This document shows, one piece after another, positions 1-6,255 of a stretch of DNA of 18,063 bases. The position numbers and the translations under genes were made by a program. Origin of the DNA: Chloroflexota bacterium (GTDB taxonomy: Bacteria > Chloroflexota > Limnocylindria > Limnocylindrales > CSP1-4); assembly GCA_021815005.1 (NCBI GenBank), contig JAKAHL010000004.1:1-18063 (forward strand). Direction: 5' to 3'. The number at the start of each line of letters is the position of its first letter. Positions within the stretch are counted from its first letter, which is position 1. The notes beneath the pieces are model-generated. The model made no database searches, had not been told where the DNA came from, and saw nothing but the letters and a program-made list of their open reading frames with translations.

Positions 1-1223
1 GCCTCGGCCACGGTCGCCAGGCCGAGCCCGGAGCCCGGGGCACGCGTCACCCCGCGCGCGAACGGCTCGAACAGCGTGGCCGGGTCGGCGAGGCCGAAAC
101 CGGGTCCGCGATCGGCTACCTCGACTCGCAGCAGCGGCCCGGATTCGGTTGGCACCGTGCGGCAGTCGAGCTCGACGGTCCCGCCCCGCCCGCCGTGGAC
201 GATCGCGTTGCGCACGAGGTTGCCGACGGCGATCTCCAGCCGGACCCGGTCGGAGGTGACGGTCGAGGCGTCGGTGCGCACCCGGACCTCGACGTCATGT
301 TCACGGGCGAGCGCCCGCACCGAGCGGGCCACGCCCTCGGCGAGGTCATCAACGCTGAACTCCGAGAGGGCCAGGGCCTGCCCGTCCGACGCCACCGACG
401 CGAGGCCGAGCAGGCTCGACGAGAGCTCCGTGAGGCGGACCGCCTGTCCCTGGGCGGCCTGCACGGCCTCGAGCAGCTCCTCCCGGGTGCTGCCGGGGTC
501 GTCAGCCAGGTCCAGCTCGACGCGCAGCGCCGAGAGCGGGGTCCGGAGCTCGTGCGACGCCGTGGCCACGAACCGCCGCTGGCGTGCGACCAGCTCGTCG
601 ATGCGGTCGAGCATCGCGTTGAGGGTGTCGGCGAGCTGCGCCACCTCGTCGGACTGCGCCGGGCGGGTGAGGCGGCGCGAGAGCCCGGTGGGGCCGATGC
701 GGGCGGCGACGCGCGCGAGGCGCCGGAGCGGCAGCAGCGCGCGGCCCGACAGGTACCAGCCGGCGAGTGTGGACAGGACGCCCGCGGCGAGGCCCGTGGC
801 GAGCAGGAGGCCCTCGAGCGATCGGAGCGTGGCGTCCGTGCCCGCGAGGTCCGCCCCCACGACGATGACGGTGCCGTCGGCGGCAGTGGCGATCCGGACC
901 AGATAGCGATGGCCGCTTGTCGCCACCTCGCCGCTGGTGGCGGGCAGCCCGGCCGGCGTGTTCGCGGTCGCGTCCACCACCGCGCCGGACGGGGCCAGCA
1001 GCTCCACGAACATGGCGGCGGCCCCGGTGTCGGTCTCCTGGAGGCCCACCTGGCCGTTGTTCTCGAGCGAGGTCGCGACGGCGTCGGCCTTGGTGGCCAG
1101 CGCCTCCTCGAGGCCACTGCGGAGCGCGGCCGCCATCTGCCACCAGACGACCAGGGCGACCAGGGCGACCGTCGCGGCGACCCCGATCGCGTACGCCAGC
1201 GCGAGACGGCGCCGGATCGTCAC
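1..1223 (-). CDS. Two-component sensor histidine kinase, C-terminus cut by window edge
   Basis: This is a membrane-bound sensor kinase, predicted to phosphorylate the response regulator encoded just upstream. I chose the GTG start at 1223 because it overlaps the regulator's TGA in a GTGA junction. In about 407 visible residues the order is: a first membrane helix (about 8-28), an extracytoplasmic sensor loop of about 105 residues, a second helix (about 136-158), a HAMP linker (about 159-212), the H-box ATASHELRTPL with the phospho-accepting His at about 224, an N-box (NLVRNAIVHGG, about 335), and the G1/F/G2 ATP-lid motifs DRGPGFG, LFEPFARG and GSGLGLA at the window edge. Only the last few tens of residues are missing. 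The layout is that of EnvZ/PhoR-like HisKA-HATPase proteins. The sensor loop has no recognisable fold, so the signal is unknown. Confidence 0.93.
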   Translation of the reverse strand, partial: MTIRRRLALAYAIGVAATVALVALVVWWQMAAALRSGLEEALATKADAVATSLENNGQVGLQETDTGAAAMFVELLAPSGAVVDATANTPAGLPATSGEVATSGHRYLVRIATAADGTVIVVGADLAGTDATLRSLEGLLLATGLAAGVLSTLAGWYLSGRALLPLRRLARVAARIGPTGLSRRLTRPAQSDEVAQLADTLNAMLDRIDELVARQRRFVATASHELRTPLSALRVELDLADDPGSTREELLEAVQAAQGQAVRLTELSSSLLGLASVASDGQALALSEFSVDDLAEGVARSVRALAREHDVEVRVRTDASTVTSDRVRLEIAVGNLVRNAIVHGGRGGTVELDCRTVPTESGPLLRVEVADRGPGFGLADPATLFEPFARGVTRAPGSGLGLATVAE

Positions 1224-1915
1224 CGGGCGGGCGGGCGGCCCGACGCCGCCGGGCGCAGCGCGTAGCCGGCGCCCCTGATCGTCTCCAGCCGCGGTGCGCC
1301 CGGCCCGTCGCCCAGCGACCGGCGCAGGGCGTTCACGTAGACGTCCACGATCCTCGGGTCGCCGTCGAAGGCCCAATCCCAGAGCTGGTCCAGGATCTGG
1401 GATCGCGTCAGCACCTGGTCGGCTCGGCTGGCGAACAGGGCGAGCAGGGCGAACTGGCGCGCCGTCAGGTCCAGCGGGCGCCCCGCGAGCGTCGCGCGGC
1501 CGGCGGCCGGGTCCACCTCGAGCGCCCCGACGACGTGCCGGATGGGGCGGGGCGTCGGCCCGCGGCGCGCGAGCGCCCGGACGCGCGCGAGGAGCTCCTC
1601 GAAGGCGAACGGCTTGACGAGGTAGTCGTCGGCGCCGACGTCGAGGCCCCGGACGCGATCGTCAACGGCGTCACGGGCGGTGAGGAACAGGACAGGCGTC
1701 GGGTTCCCCGCCTCGCGGAGCTCGCGACAGAAGCCGAACCCGTCGCCGTCGGGCACCATCACGTCCAGGACCAGCACGTCGTAGGTGGACTCCGCCACGT
1801 GCCAGCGCGCGTCGCCGAGGGTGCCGGCATCGTCAACTGTGTGCCCGGCGCGTCGGAAGCCGCGGCGCAGCGCGGAGCGGAGGCCGAGGTCGTCCTCGAG
1901 GACCAGCAGCTTCAT
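1220..1915 (-). CDS. OmpR/PhoB-family response regulator
   Basis: This is a transcription factor activated by phosphorylation. Residues 1-115 form a receiver domain with the acidic pocket E7/D8/D9, phospho-acceptor D51 (VLVLDVMVPDGDG), switch T79 and K101 (LVKPF). Residues 130-225 form a winged-helix DNA-binding domain (LTARQFALLALF, then VDVYVNALRRSLG and IRGAGYAL near the end). At 231 aa it has the usual family length. It is the first gene of a two-gene operon whose kinase starts within its stop codon. A GATACT sequence 6 nt before the ATG could be a -10 box of a leaderless transcript. The dyad at 1938-1986 lies just upstream, so autoregulation is likely. That it regulates the divergent secreted protein is inferred from position only. 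Confidence 0.95.
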   Translation of the reverse strand: MKLLVLEDDLGLRSALRRGFRRAGHTVDDAGTLGDARWHVAESTYDVLVLDVMVPDGDGFGFCRELREAGNPTPVLFLTARDAVDDRVRGLDVGADDYLVKPFAFEELLARVRALARRGPTPRPIRHVVGALEVDPAAGRATLAGRPLDLTARQFALLALFASRADQVLTRSQILDQLWDWAFDGDPRIVDVYVNALRRSLGDGPGAPRLETIRGAGYALRPAASGRPPAR

Positions 1916-1937
1916 GCGTCCAGTATCGGCTCGCCGC

Positions 1938-1986
1938 GTGAATGGCGGATGAATCCCGCGAGCGCCGGGATTCGCCGGCGATTCAC
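1938..1986. promoter_or_regulatory. Inverted-repeat operator candidate between divergent genes
   Basis: Two 21-bp arms (1938-1958 on plus, 1986-1966 on minus) match at 17 of 21 positions and face each other across 7 bp. Each arm contains GTGAAT followed 11 bp later by GAATCCCG. Half-sites repeated at about one helical turn are what OmpR/PhoB dimers bind, so this is read as a double site for the regulator encoded at 1220-1915. It sits 23 bp before that gene and 67 bp before the divergent secreted-protein gene. Confidence 0.55.
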
Positions 1987-2012
1987 CGTGGCGGGAGCAC
2001 GGTTCACGCCGT

Positions 2013-2033
2013 GACCGGGCGAGTGACCCGGTC
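2013..2033 (+). promoter_or_regulatory. Small hairpin in the leader of the secreted-protein gene
   Basis: GACCGGG and CCCGGTC form a perfect 7-bp inverted repeat around a 7-nt loop, 5 nt before the ribosome site AAGGAG (2039-2044). It could modulate translation or be a protein site. Such short GC palindromes are common in this genome, so confidence is low. Confidence 0.2.
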
Positions 2034-2053
2034 CCCTCAAGGAGCGTTCACCC

Positions 2054-2557
2054 ATGACGCTTGGCAAGCTCAAGGTTCCGGCCGTCGCGGCGGCGGCCGT
2101 CCTGATGGTCGCCGGGGCATCCAACGTGTTCGCGGCGACGCAGACCGCCCATCCAGCCGTCGTGTCCGTCGCACCGGCCATCACGACCGCCGTCGCGGCC
2201 GAGACGCCAGCGGCCACCGATGCCGACAACGTCCAGGTCCAGTCGGGCGACCAGACCACCCCTGACACCAACGCCACCGGCGCCGAGTCCGCGACGGCGC
2301 CGGACGCCGACAACGTCCAGTCGGGCGACCAGACCACCCCTGACACCAACGCCACCGGCGCCGCGGGCGCCATCGTCCCGGCCATGGCGGTCACCGCGAC
2401 CGGCAACAAGGCCACCCTGTCGAGCGGCGCCGCGACCGGCGCCGAGTCCGCAACCGAGACGTCCGGCGAGACCGGCTCCGCCACCGAGGCCGACGGCCCC
2501 GGCGGCCACGCCGACCCGGCCGGCAACGTGGACCACCAGTTCAACGGCGAGGAGTAG
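2054..2557 (+). CDS. Small secreted Ala/Thr/Asp-rich repeat protein
   Basis: I do not recognise the family. The 167-aa product begins with a classical signal peptide (basic MTLGKLK, hydrophobic core to about residue 25, likely cleavage after VFA). The mature part is low-complexity, acidic, cysteine-free and rich in Ala, Thr, Asp, Gly and Ser. Its core is a near-perfect duplication: DNVQ...SGDQTTPDTNATGA occurs twice, 28 residues apart. The acidic tail ends in HQFNGEE. There is a good ribosome site (AAGGAG, 9 nt before ATG) and a strong hairpin terminator downstream, so it is a single-gene unit. It is divergent from a two-component system and shares its operator-like region, so it is plausibly that system's output. 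An exported, disordered surface or periplasmic protein is the safest description. Confidence 0.8.
   Translation: MTLGKLKVPAVAAAAVLMVAGASNVFAATQTAHPAVVSVAPAITTAVAAETPAATDADNVQVQSGDQTTPDTNATGAESATAPDADNVQSGDQTTPDTNATGAAGAIVPAMAVTATGNKATLSSGAATGAESATETSGETGSATEADGPGGHADPAGNVDHQFNGEE
2222..2362 (+). repeat. Imperfect tandem duplication inside the secreted-protein gene
   Basis: The block at 2222-2284 (63 bp) recurs at 2306-2362 (57 bp). The copies are identical except for a 6-bp GTCCAG insertion in the first, and start 84 bp (28 codons) apart. Identity extends to third codon positions, which points to recent duplication rather than protein-level convergence. The extra GTCCAG is itself a local 6-bp duplication. 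Confidence 0.9.
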
Positions 2558-2587
2558 CCACCGGACAAACCGACCCGCCAGAAGGCG

Positions 2588-2622
2588 AGCGGGCCCGCCG
2601 TCCATTGGACGGCGGGCCCGCT
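2588..2622 (+). terminator. Strong hairpin terminator after the secreted-protein gene
   Basis: A perfect 16-bp stem (2588-2603 with 2607-2622) closes a 3-nt loop ATT, starting 30 bp after the stop codon at 2557. No T-run follows, as is common in very GC-rich genomes. Confidence 0.75.
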
Positions 2623-2669
2623 CTGCGCCTAGGCGGCCGCCGATATCGGCAGCGTGCAGGCCGTGTCGA

Positions 2670-2798
2670 TCAGGACCAGGGCCCCCGATGCCGGGCGCCG
2701 AGACCGGCTCGGACGGCCGTGCCGATGTCGTGGTCCTCGACCACCACGATGCGCAGGGCGGGTACCTCCAGACGCGTGGGTTCCCCGATTGCTATCAC
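2670..2798 (-). pseudogene. Possible coding remnant in a 2623-2876 gap
   Basis: The 254 bp between the terminator and the next gene hold no convincing gene. On the minus strand a 42-codon frame from a GTG at 2798 reads plausibly protein-like: VIAIGEPTRLEVPALRIVVV followed by EDHDIGTAVRAGLGA. A -1/+1 shift after AGLGA would continue into the hydrophobic run ALVLIDTACTLPISAAA. This looks vaguely like a small alternating alpha/beta domain (V-ATPase subunit F-like or receiver-like) broken by a frameshift. No ribosome site is visible. It could equally be chance in GC-rich DNA. Confidence 0.2.
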
Positions 2799-2876
2799 GC
2801 GCGGCGGCACCGCGGGCCGCGCGAACCTTCACGGTCCGTTCAAGCCCCGGCAACGGCGCCCTCCGACGCTGCCGGC

Positions 2877-3278
2877 ATGACAGCACCCGACCTGCGCACC
2901 GAGACGCCGCGTCCCGCGGCCGGGCCCGGTCCCGTCTCGCCGACCCGCCTGCTCGCATCCGCCCTCCTCCATATCGTGGACCGCGGGGAGGCACCGCCGG
3001 CACAGTGGGGATCGCCCGCCTTCATCAGGGCCGTCGCCGCGCATCGCGCGGACCTGGCCGGGATCGGATCGGCGGCTGAGCTCGACCTCCGATCGCCGAT
3101 CCCCGAGGCCTTCCCCGACGCCATGAACGTGCTCGCGCGCGACCCGCTGGCGGCCGCGCTGGCCGTCCGCCGCCTCGAGCTGACCCGGGGCCAGGCGCTC
3201 CCGTCCTGGCGAGCGATCGTCCGGTTCGGGGTGGGCCCGAGGGTCACGCCCGCCGAGGCGTCGCGGCGGTTCGGGTGA
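2877..3278 (+). CDS. Hypothetical protein, 133 aa
   Basis: I do not recognise this family. The ATG at 2877 opens a 133-aa frame with consistently G/C third positions and ordinary amino-acid composition, unlike the overlapping Arg-rich frames. Residues 1-22 are Pro/Ala-rich and probably disordered. The rest is predicted helical and soluble (RLLASALLHIVDRG, FIRAVAAHRADLAGIG, LAAALAVRRLELTRG). There is no signal peptide, membrane segment or cysteine. No clear ribosome site precedes the ATG. Its stop overlaps the GTG of the next small frame. The same frame stays open upstream, but that part is antisense-like and low quality, so the ATG start is preferred. Confidence 0.6.
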   Translation: MTAPDLRTETPRPAAGPGPVSPTRLLASALLHIVDRGEAPPAQWGSPAFIRAVAAHRADLAGIGSAAELDLRSPIPEAFPDAMNVLARDPLAAALAVRRLELTRGQALPSWRAIVRFGVGPRVTPAEASRRFG

Positions 3279-3436
3279 GCGAGTCGCCGCTGCCGCCCGA
3301 GGCCGCCGAGAAGGTGCCGCAGTGGGCATGTCACCTTGACGTGGAGCCGCCGGCCCGCCACGACGGCTGGCGCCGCGCGATCCGGGCCCTGAGCGTCCGT
3401 CGCACGGCCGCGAATCGGCGTCGGCGCCCCGGCTGA
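3275..3436 (+). CDS. Small basic protein coupled to the upstream gene
   Basis: This 53-aa frame starts at a GTG sharing the GTGA junction with the preceding stop, the coupling style used throughout this window. The N-terminal half is acidic and Pro-rich (SESPLPPEAAEK). The C-terminal half is strongly basic (VRRTAANRRRRPG). Trp16 and the CxLD segment have no recognisable motif. It could be a nucleic-acid-binding tail or a subunit of the upstream protein. A chance frame is not excluded. Confidence 0.4.
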   Translation: MSESPLPPEAAEKVPQWACHLDVEPPARHDGWRRAIRALSVRRTAANRRRRPG

Positions 3437-3490
3437 CGGCCCGCGCCGGCTCGGCAGCCCGACCCGGCTGACAGCCCGCTTCGACGTCCC

Positions 3491-3518
3491 GCCCGGGGCG
3501 GCCGCCGCCGCCCCGGGC
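3491..3518. terminator. Bidirectional terminator between convergent units
   Basis: An 11-bp perfect stem (3491-3501 with 3508-3518, GCCCGGGGCGG) closes a 6-nt loop. It lies between the plus-strand small frame ending at 3436 and the minus-strand mod operon ending at 3526, so it could stop transcription from both sides. Confidence 0.5.
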
Positions 3519-3525
3519 CCCGAAC

Positions 3526-4020
3526 CTAGCGGAACCGGTCGTCCGACACCGTCTCGCCGGCCCGCTCCGCCCGGCCCTCGAACCAGCCGATCCGCGCGCC
3601 GGGGCGGTCGTCGAACGCGGGCACGTAGGGCTTGAGATCCAGCAGTGGGGTGCCGTCGAGGACGTCCACGTCGGCGATCTCCAGTGTCGTGCCCCGGACC
3701 GCCAGCAGGCGCACCGTGGACAGGCCGATCGCATTGGGCCGCGCGGGCGAGCGCGTGGCGAAGATGCCGTGCGTCTCGGTGTCGAGGAACGGGGTGACGA
3801 CCAGTCGCGGCCGCCGGACGCGGTGAAGGTGGTAGATCAGCACCAGGTGGCTGAAGCCCTCCAGACCCGCCAGCCCGTCAGCGAGAGCCGGGTCCACCTC
3901 GATGGTGCCGCGCGCGCCTCCCGCGCCCGACGCCTGGATGGGCATGCCGTCGGGGTCGGCGAAGGGCGACCGCACCACGCCGATCGGGCGGAAGGTGACG
4001 GGCTCGAGCTGGCGCGTCAC
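3526..4020 (-). CDS. trmO: TrmO/TsaA-family tRNA t6A37 N6-methyltransferase
   Basis: This SAM-dependent enzyme family methylates N6-threonylcarbamoyladenosine at position 37 of tRNA-Thr (family knowledge from E. coli TrmO/YaeB). The 164-aa sequence shows the single-sheet TrmO core: FRPIGVVRSPF at the start, GTIEVDPALADGLAGLEGFSHL (about 38-59), YHLHR (63-67) and the signature FATRSPARPNAIGLS (about 87-101), then VLDGTPLLDLKPYVPAFD. It is shorter than E. coli TrmO (about 235 aa) and corresponds to the catalytic N-terminal domain alone, as in archaeal and many bacterial homologues. The GTG start overlaps the modB stop (GTGA), so it is the last gene of the molybdate operon. A tRNA enzyme coupled to a molybdate permease is unexpected, so another SAM-dependent role is possible. 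Confidence 0.9.
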   Translation of the reverse strand: MTRQLEPVTFRPIGVVRSPFADPDGMPIQASGAGGARGTIEVDPALADGLAGLEGFSHLVLIYHLHRVRRPRLVVTPFLDTETHGIFATRSPARPNAIGLSTVRLLAVRGTTLEIADVDVLDGTPLLDLKPYVPAFDDRPGARIGWFEGRAERAGETVSDDRFR

Positions 4021-4865
4021 GCGATCGACCGCAGGTCGAGGACGCGGCCCCAGTGCAGCAGGCGCACGGCCACCAGCACGCCGAACGCGGCGAGCGCCAG
4101 GATGGCGCCTGCGGCAACGGAGGTCTCGAGGTTGCCGGCCCCGAACTCGCTGTAGACCAGCAGAGGCAGCGTCTGGGTGTGGCCCTCCACGTTGCCCGCG
4201 AACATGATCGTGGCGCCGAACTCCCCCAGCGCCCGCGCCCAGGCCATCACGAGCCCCGCCGCCAGCGCGCTCCCGGCCAGCGGCACGGTGATGCGGAGGA
4301 ACACCGCGCGCTCGCTGGCACCGTCCACGCGCGCCGCGTCCTCGAGGTCGTGGTCCACGCTCGCGAAGCCCGTCCGTGCCGAGCGGATGAAGAGCGGCGC
4401 GGCGATGAACGCCTGGGCGATGACGACCGCCGCCGTGGTGAACGGCAGCTCGATGCCCAGCGCGCGGAGCTGTGCCCCGAGCGCGCCATTGCGACCCAGG
4501 AGGAGCAGCAGGGCGAGCCCCGCCACGGACGGCGGCAGCACGATCGGCAGGTCGATGACGGTCTCGAGCAGGAACGAGCCCGGGAACCGGCGACGTGCCA
4601 TCACGAGCGCGAGCGGCGTGCCCAGCGCCACCATGAGCACAAGGCTGGCGGCCGTGGTGACCAGGCTCAGGGCGAGCGCGTCGAGCACGACCGGCATGCC
4701 GGCGGTGGCGGCCAGCGAGCCGTTCAGCAGCGCCCTGGCCACCAGCGCCACCACTGGCAGGCCGAGGACGAGCGCCGCCACCAGGGACAGCACGGCGACC
4801 GCCGCGCTCGAGTCGAGGCGGCCTCCGCGCGAGCGGGACGACGAGGCGGCGGCGCGGACGGCCAC
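4017..4865 (-). CDS. modB: Molybdate ABC transporter permease ModB
   Basis: This is the membrane channel subunit of a molybdate (possibly tungstate) ABC importer. I placed the start at the GTG at 4865, 5 nt after the modA stop. The frame stays open upstream, but there it only shadows modA. The 282-aa product has about six hydrophobic segments. It carries ModB hallmarks: PIVLPPSVAGLALLLLLG, VIAQAFIAAPLFIRSAR, and the cytoplasmic ATPase-contact loop DAARVDGASERAVFLRITVPL followed by RALGEFGATIMFAGNVEG. It follows modA and its own stop overlaps trmO. The ATPase ModC that should dock on that loop is not encoded in this operon, so it must be shared or encoded elsewhere. Confidence 0.95.
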   Translation of the reverse strand: MAVRAAASSSRSRGGRLDSSAAVAVLSLVAALVLGLPVVALVARALLNGSLAATAGMPVVLDALALSLVTTAASLVLMVALGTPLALVMARRRFPGSFLLETVIDLPIVLPPSVAGLALLLLLGRNGALGAQLRALGIELPFTTAAVVIAQAFIAAPLFIRSARTGFASVDHDLEDAARVDGASERAVFLRITVPLAGSALAAGLVMAWARALGEFGATIMFAGNVEGHTQTLPLLVYSEFGAGNLETSVAAGAILALAAFGVLVAVRLLHWGRVLDLRSIA

Positions 4866-4870
4866 GCGTG

Positions 4871-5719
4871 TCAGCCGGCCGGCGGCAGGAACCCGAACGA
4901 CGCGAGGATCCGCTGGCCCTCGGCGCCGGTCAGCCAGCCGAGGAACTTGGCGGCGGCATCCGCGTGCGCAGATGCCTTGACCACCACGCCGCCGTAGGCG
5001 GCCCGGACGTTCTCGGCGGCCGGGATGTCCACCGTGGCCACCTGCGTGGAGGTCTTGGCGTCCGTCACGTAGACGACGCCGGCGTCGCCCTCCCCCAGTC
5101 CCACCTTGGCGACGATGGCGCTCACGTTGTCCTCGCGGGAGACGACGTTGGCGTCGAACCTGGTCGCGAAGTCCGCTCCGTAGGCCGGCAGCGCGCTGAC
5201 CTTGGCCAGCCACTGCACGGTGTACTTCTGGATCGGAACGGCGTCCGAGCAGGCGATGATCTTGACGCCGCTCCTGGCGAGGTCCACCGGCGACGCGATC
5301 CCGGCCGGATTGGCGACCGGGACGATGACCGTCAGCTTGTTGCCCGCGAAGACCGACATGGCCCCGGCCGCCAGGCCCGCGGCCACGAGCTTCTGGGGAT
5401 TGGCGGTGTCGGCGGACAGGAACACGTCCGCCGGGGCGCCCTGCTCGATCTTGGTCTCGAGAGCCGCCGACGAGTCCGTGGACGCGGTGACGGTCAGGCC
5501 GGGGTTCTCCGCCTCGTAGGCGGTGGCGGCCTTGTCCAGCGCCGATGCGAGCGAGGCGGCGGCGTAGACCTGGAGCTCGACGGCAGGAGCCGACGTCGCG
5601 GCCGCGGCGGAGCCGGCGGCGGGCGAGGCGGCGGCAAGCGAGGCGGCGGAGCTCCCGGAGGAGCAGGCGGCGACGGTCAGCGCGAGGAGCGTGACGGGCA
5701 GGAGGCGTCGGCGGCGCAC
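4871..5719 (-). CDS. modA: Molybdate-binding lipoprotein ModA
   Basis: This is the extracytoplasmic substrate-binding subunit of the molybdate importer. The 282-aa product starts at a GTG with GGAG 11 nt upstream. It has a lipoprotein signal (RRRRLLPVTLLALTVAAC, lipid-carrying Cys19), then an Ala/Ser-rich linker to about residue 45. The PBP type II fold follows, with VYAAASLASALDKAA, GAPADVFLSADTANPQKL, KYTVQWLAKV and the C-terminal YGGVVVKASAHADAAAKFLGWL, all typical of ModA. It lies 22 bp downstream of the MerR-TOBE regulator gene and 5 bp before modB, so the three are one operon. Selectivity between molybdate and tungstate cannot be told from the sequence. Confidence 0.95.
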   Translation of the reverse strand: MRRRRLLPVTLLALTVAACSSGSSAASLAAASPAAGSAAAATSAPAVELQVYAAASLASALDKAATAYEAENPGLTVTASTDSSAALETKIEQGAPADVFLSADTANPQKLVAAGLAAGAMSVFAGNKLTVIVPVANPAGIASPVDLARSGVKIIACSDAVPIQKYTVQWLAKVSALPAYGADFATRFDANVVSREDNVSAIVAKVGLGEGDAGVVYVTDAKTSTQVATVDIPAAENVRAAYGGVVVKASAHADAAAKFLGWLTGAEGQRILASFGFLPPAG

Positions 5720-5741
5720 GAGCGGGGTATCTCCATGTGGG

Positions 5742-6164
5742 TTACGAGGACGGGATCTCGACGATCACGTTGGTCGCCTTGACCAAGCACACGACCTCCC
5801 GGCCCACCTCCAGCCCGAGGTCGTCCACGGACTCGGCGGTGAGCAGCGAGACGAGCCGGTGCGGCCCGGCCTGGACCTCCACCACGGCCGCCACCGCGTC
5901 CCGCTCCACCCGGGTCACGATCCCGGGGAAGCGGTTGCGGGCAGACTGGGCGACGACCGGCCGATCGGCGACGGCACGGCGGCGCTCCGCGAGCAGGCGC
6001 GAGACCTCGGCGAGGTCCACCAGCCGCTGGCCTCCCTCGGAGCGCGTGGTCGTCAGCCGGCCGTCGGACTCCCAGCGGCGCAGCGTCTCCACGGACACGC
6101 CGAGCATCTCGGCGGCCAGTCCGACGCGGATCAGGGTGCTCGGCTCAGGGTCGGGAGCGGTCAT
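5742..6164 (-). CDS. MerR-type HTH regulator with TOBE/Mop molybdate-binding domain
   Basis: This is probably the molybdate sensor of the operon. The 140-aa protein has an N-terminal MerR/excisionase-type winged helix (about 12-58: LIRVGLAAEMLGVSVETLRRWESDGR, then RLVDLAEVSRLL). A TOBE/Mop domain follows (about 75-138: RNRFPGIVTRVERDAVAAVVEVQAGP, then LVSLLTAESVDDLGLEVGREVVCLVKATNV), a fold known to bind oxyanions such as molybdate. Classical ModE uses a different HTH, so this is an alternative architecture. It is the promoter-proximal gene, 22 bp from modA. A 20-bp imperfect palindrome 26 bp upstream of its ATG is the likely operator. Whether it represses or activates is not visible. Confidence 0.9.
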   Translation of the reverse strand: MTAPDPEPSTLIRVGLAAEMLGVSVETLRRWESDGRLTTTRSEGGQRLVDLAEVSRLLAERRRAVADRPVVAQSARNRFPGIVTRVERDAVAAVVEVQAGPHRLVSLLTAESVDDLGLEVGREVVCLVKATNVIVEIPSS

Positions 6165-6190
6165 CGCCCGCAGGATCGCAGATCGAAGCC

Positions 6191-6210
6191 TTGCATGTCT
6201 AGAGATACAA
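6191..6210. promoter_or_regulatory. Imperfect palindrome upstream of the mod operon
   Basis: TTGCATGTCTAGAGATACAA is a gapless 20-bp dyad in which 8 of 10 base pairs are symmetrical. It is one of the few AT-rich islands in the window and lies in the only plausible promoter stretch (6165-6255) between the protease gene and the mod operon. MerR-type dimers bind dyads of about this length between promoter elements, so it is proposed as the operator for the MerR-TOBE protein. Confidence 0.5.
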
Positions 6211-6255
6211 CCGACTGATCTGAGGTTCTGTCGCGCCGTGCGCGACCGTCCGGGG

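Noticed and set aside
195..1265. Large plus-strand frames across the kinase and regulator genes
   Set aside because: The minus-strand frames carry complete kinase and receiver motifs. The plus-strand products are repetitive and lack motifs.
4866..5213. Longer N-terminus for ModB
   Set aside because: The extension lies wholly inside modA in another frame and has no ModB similarity. The GTG at 4865 gives the usual ModB N-terminus.
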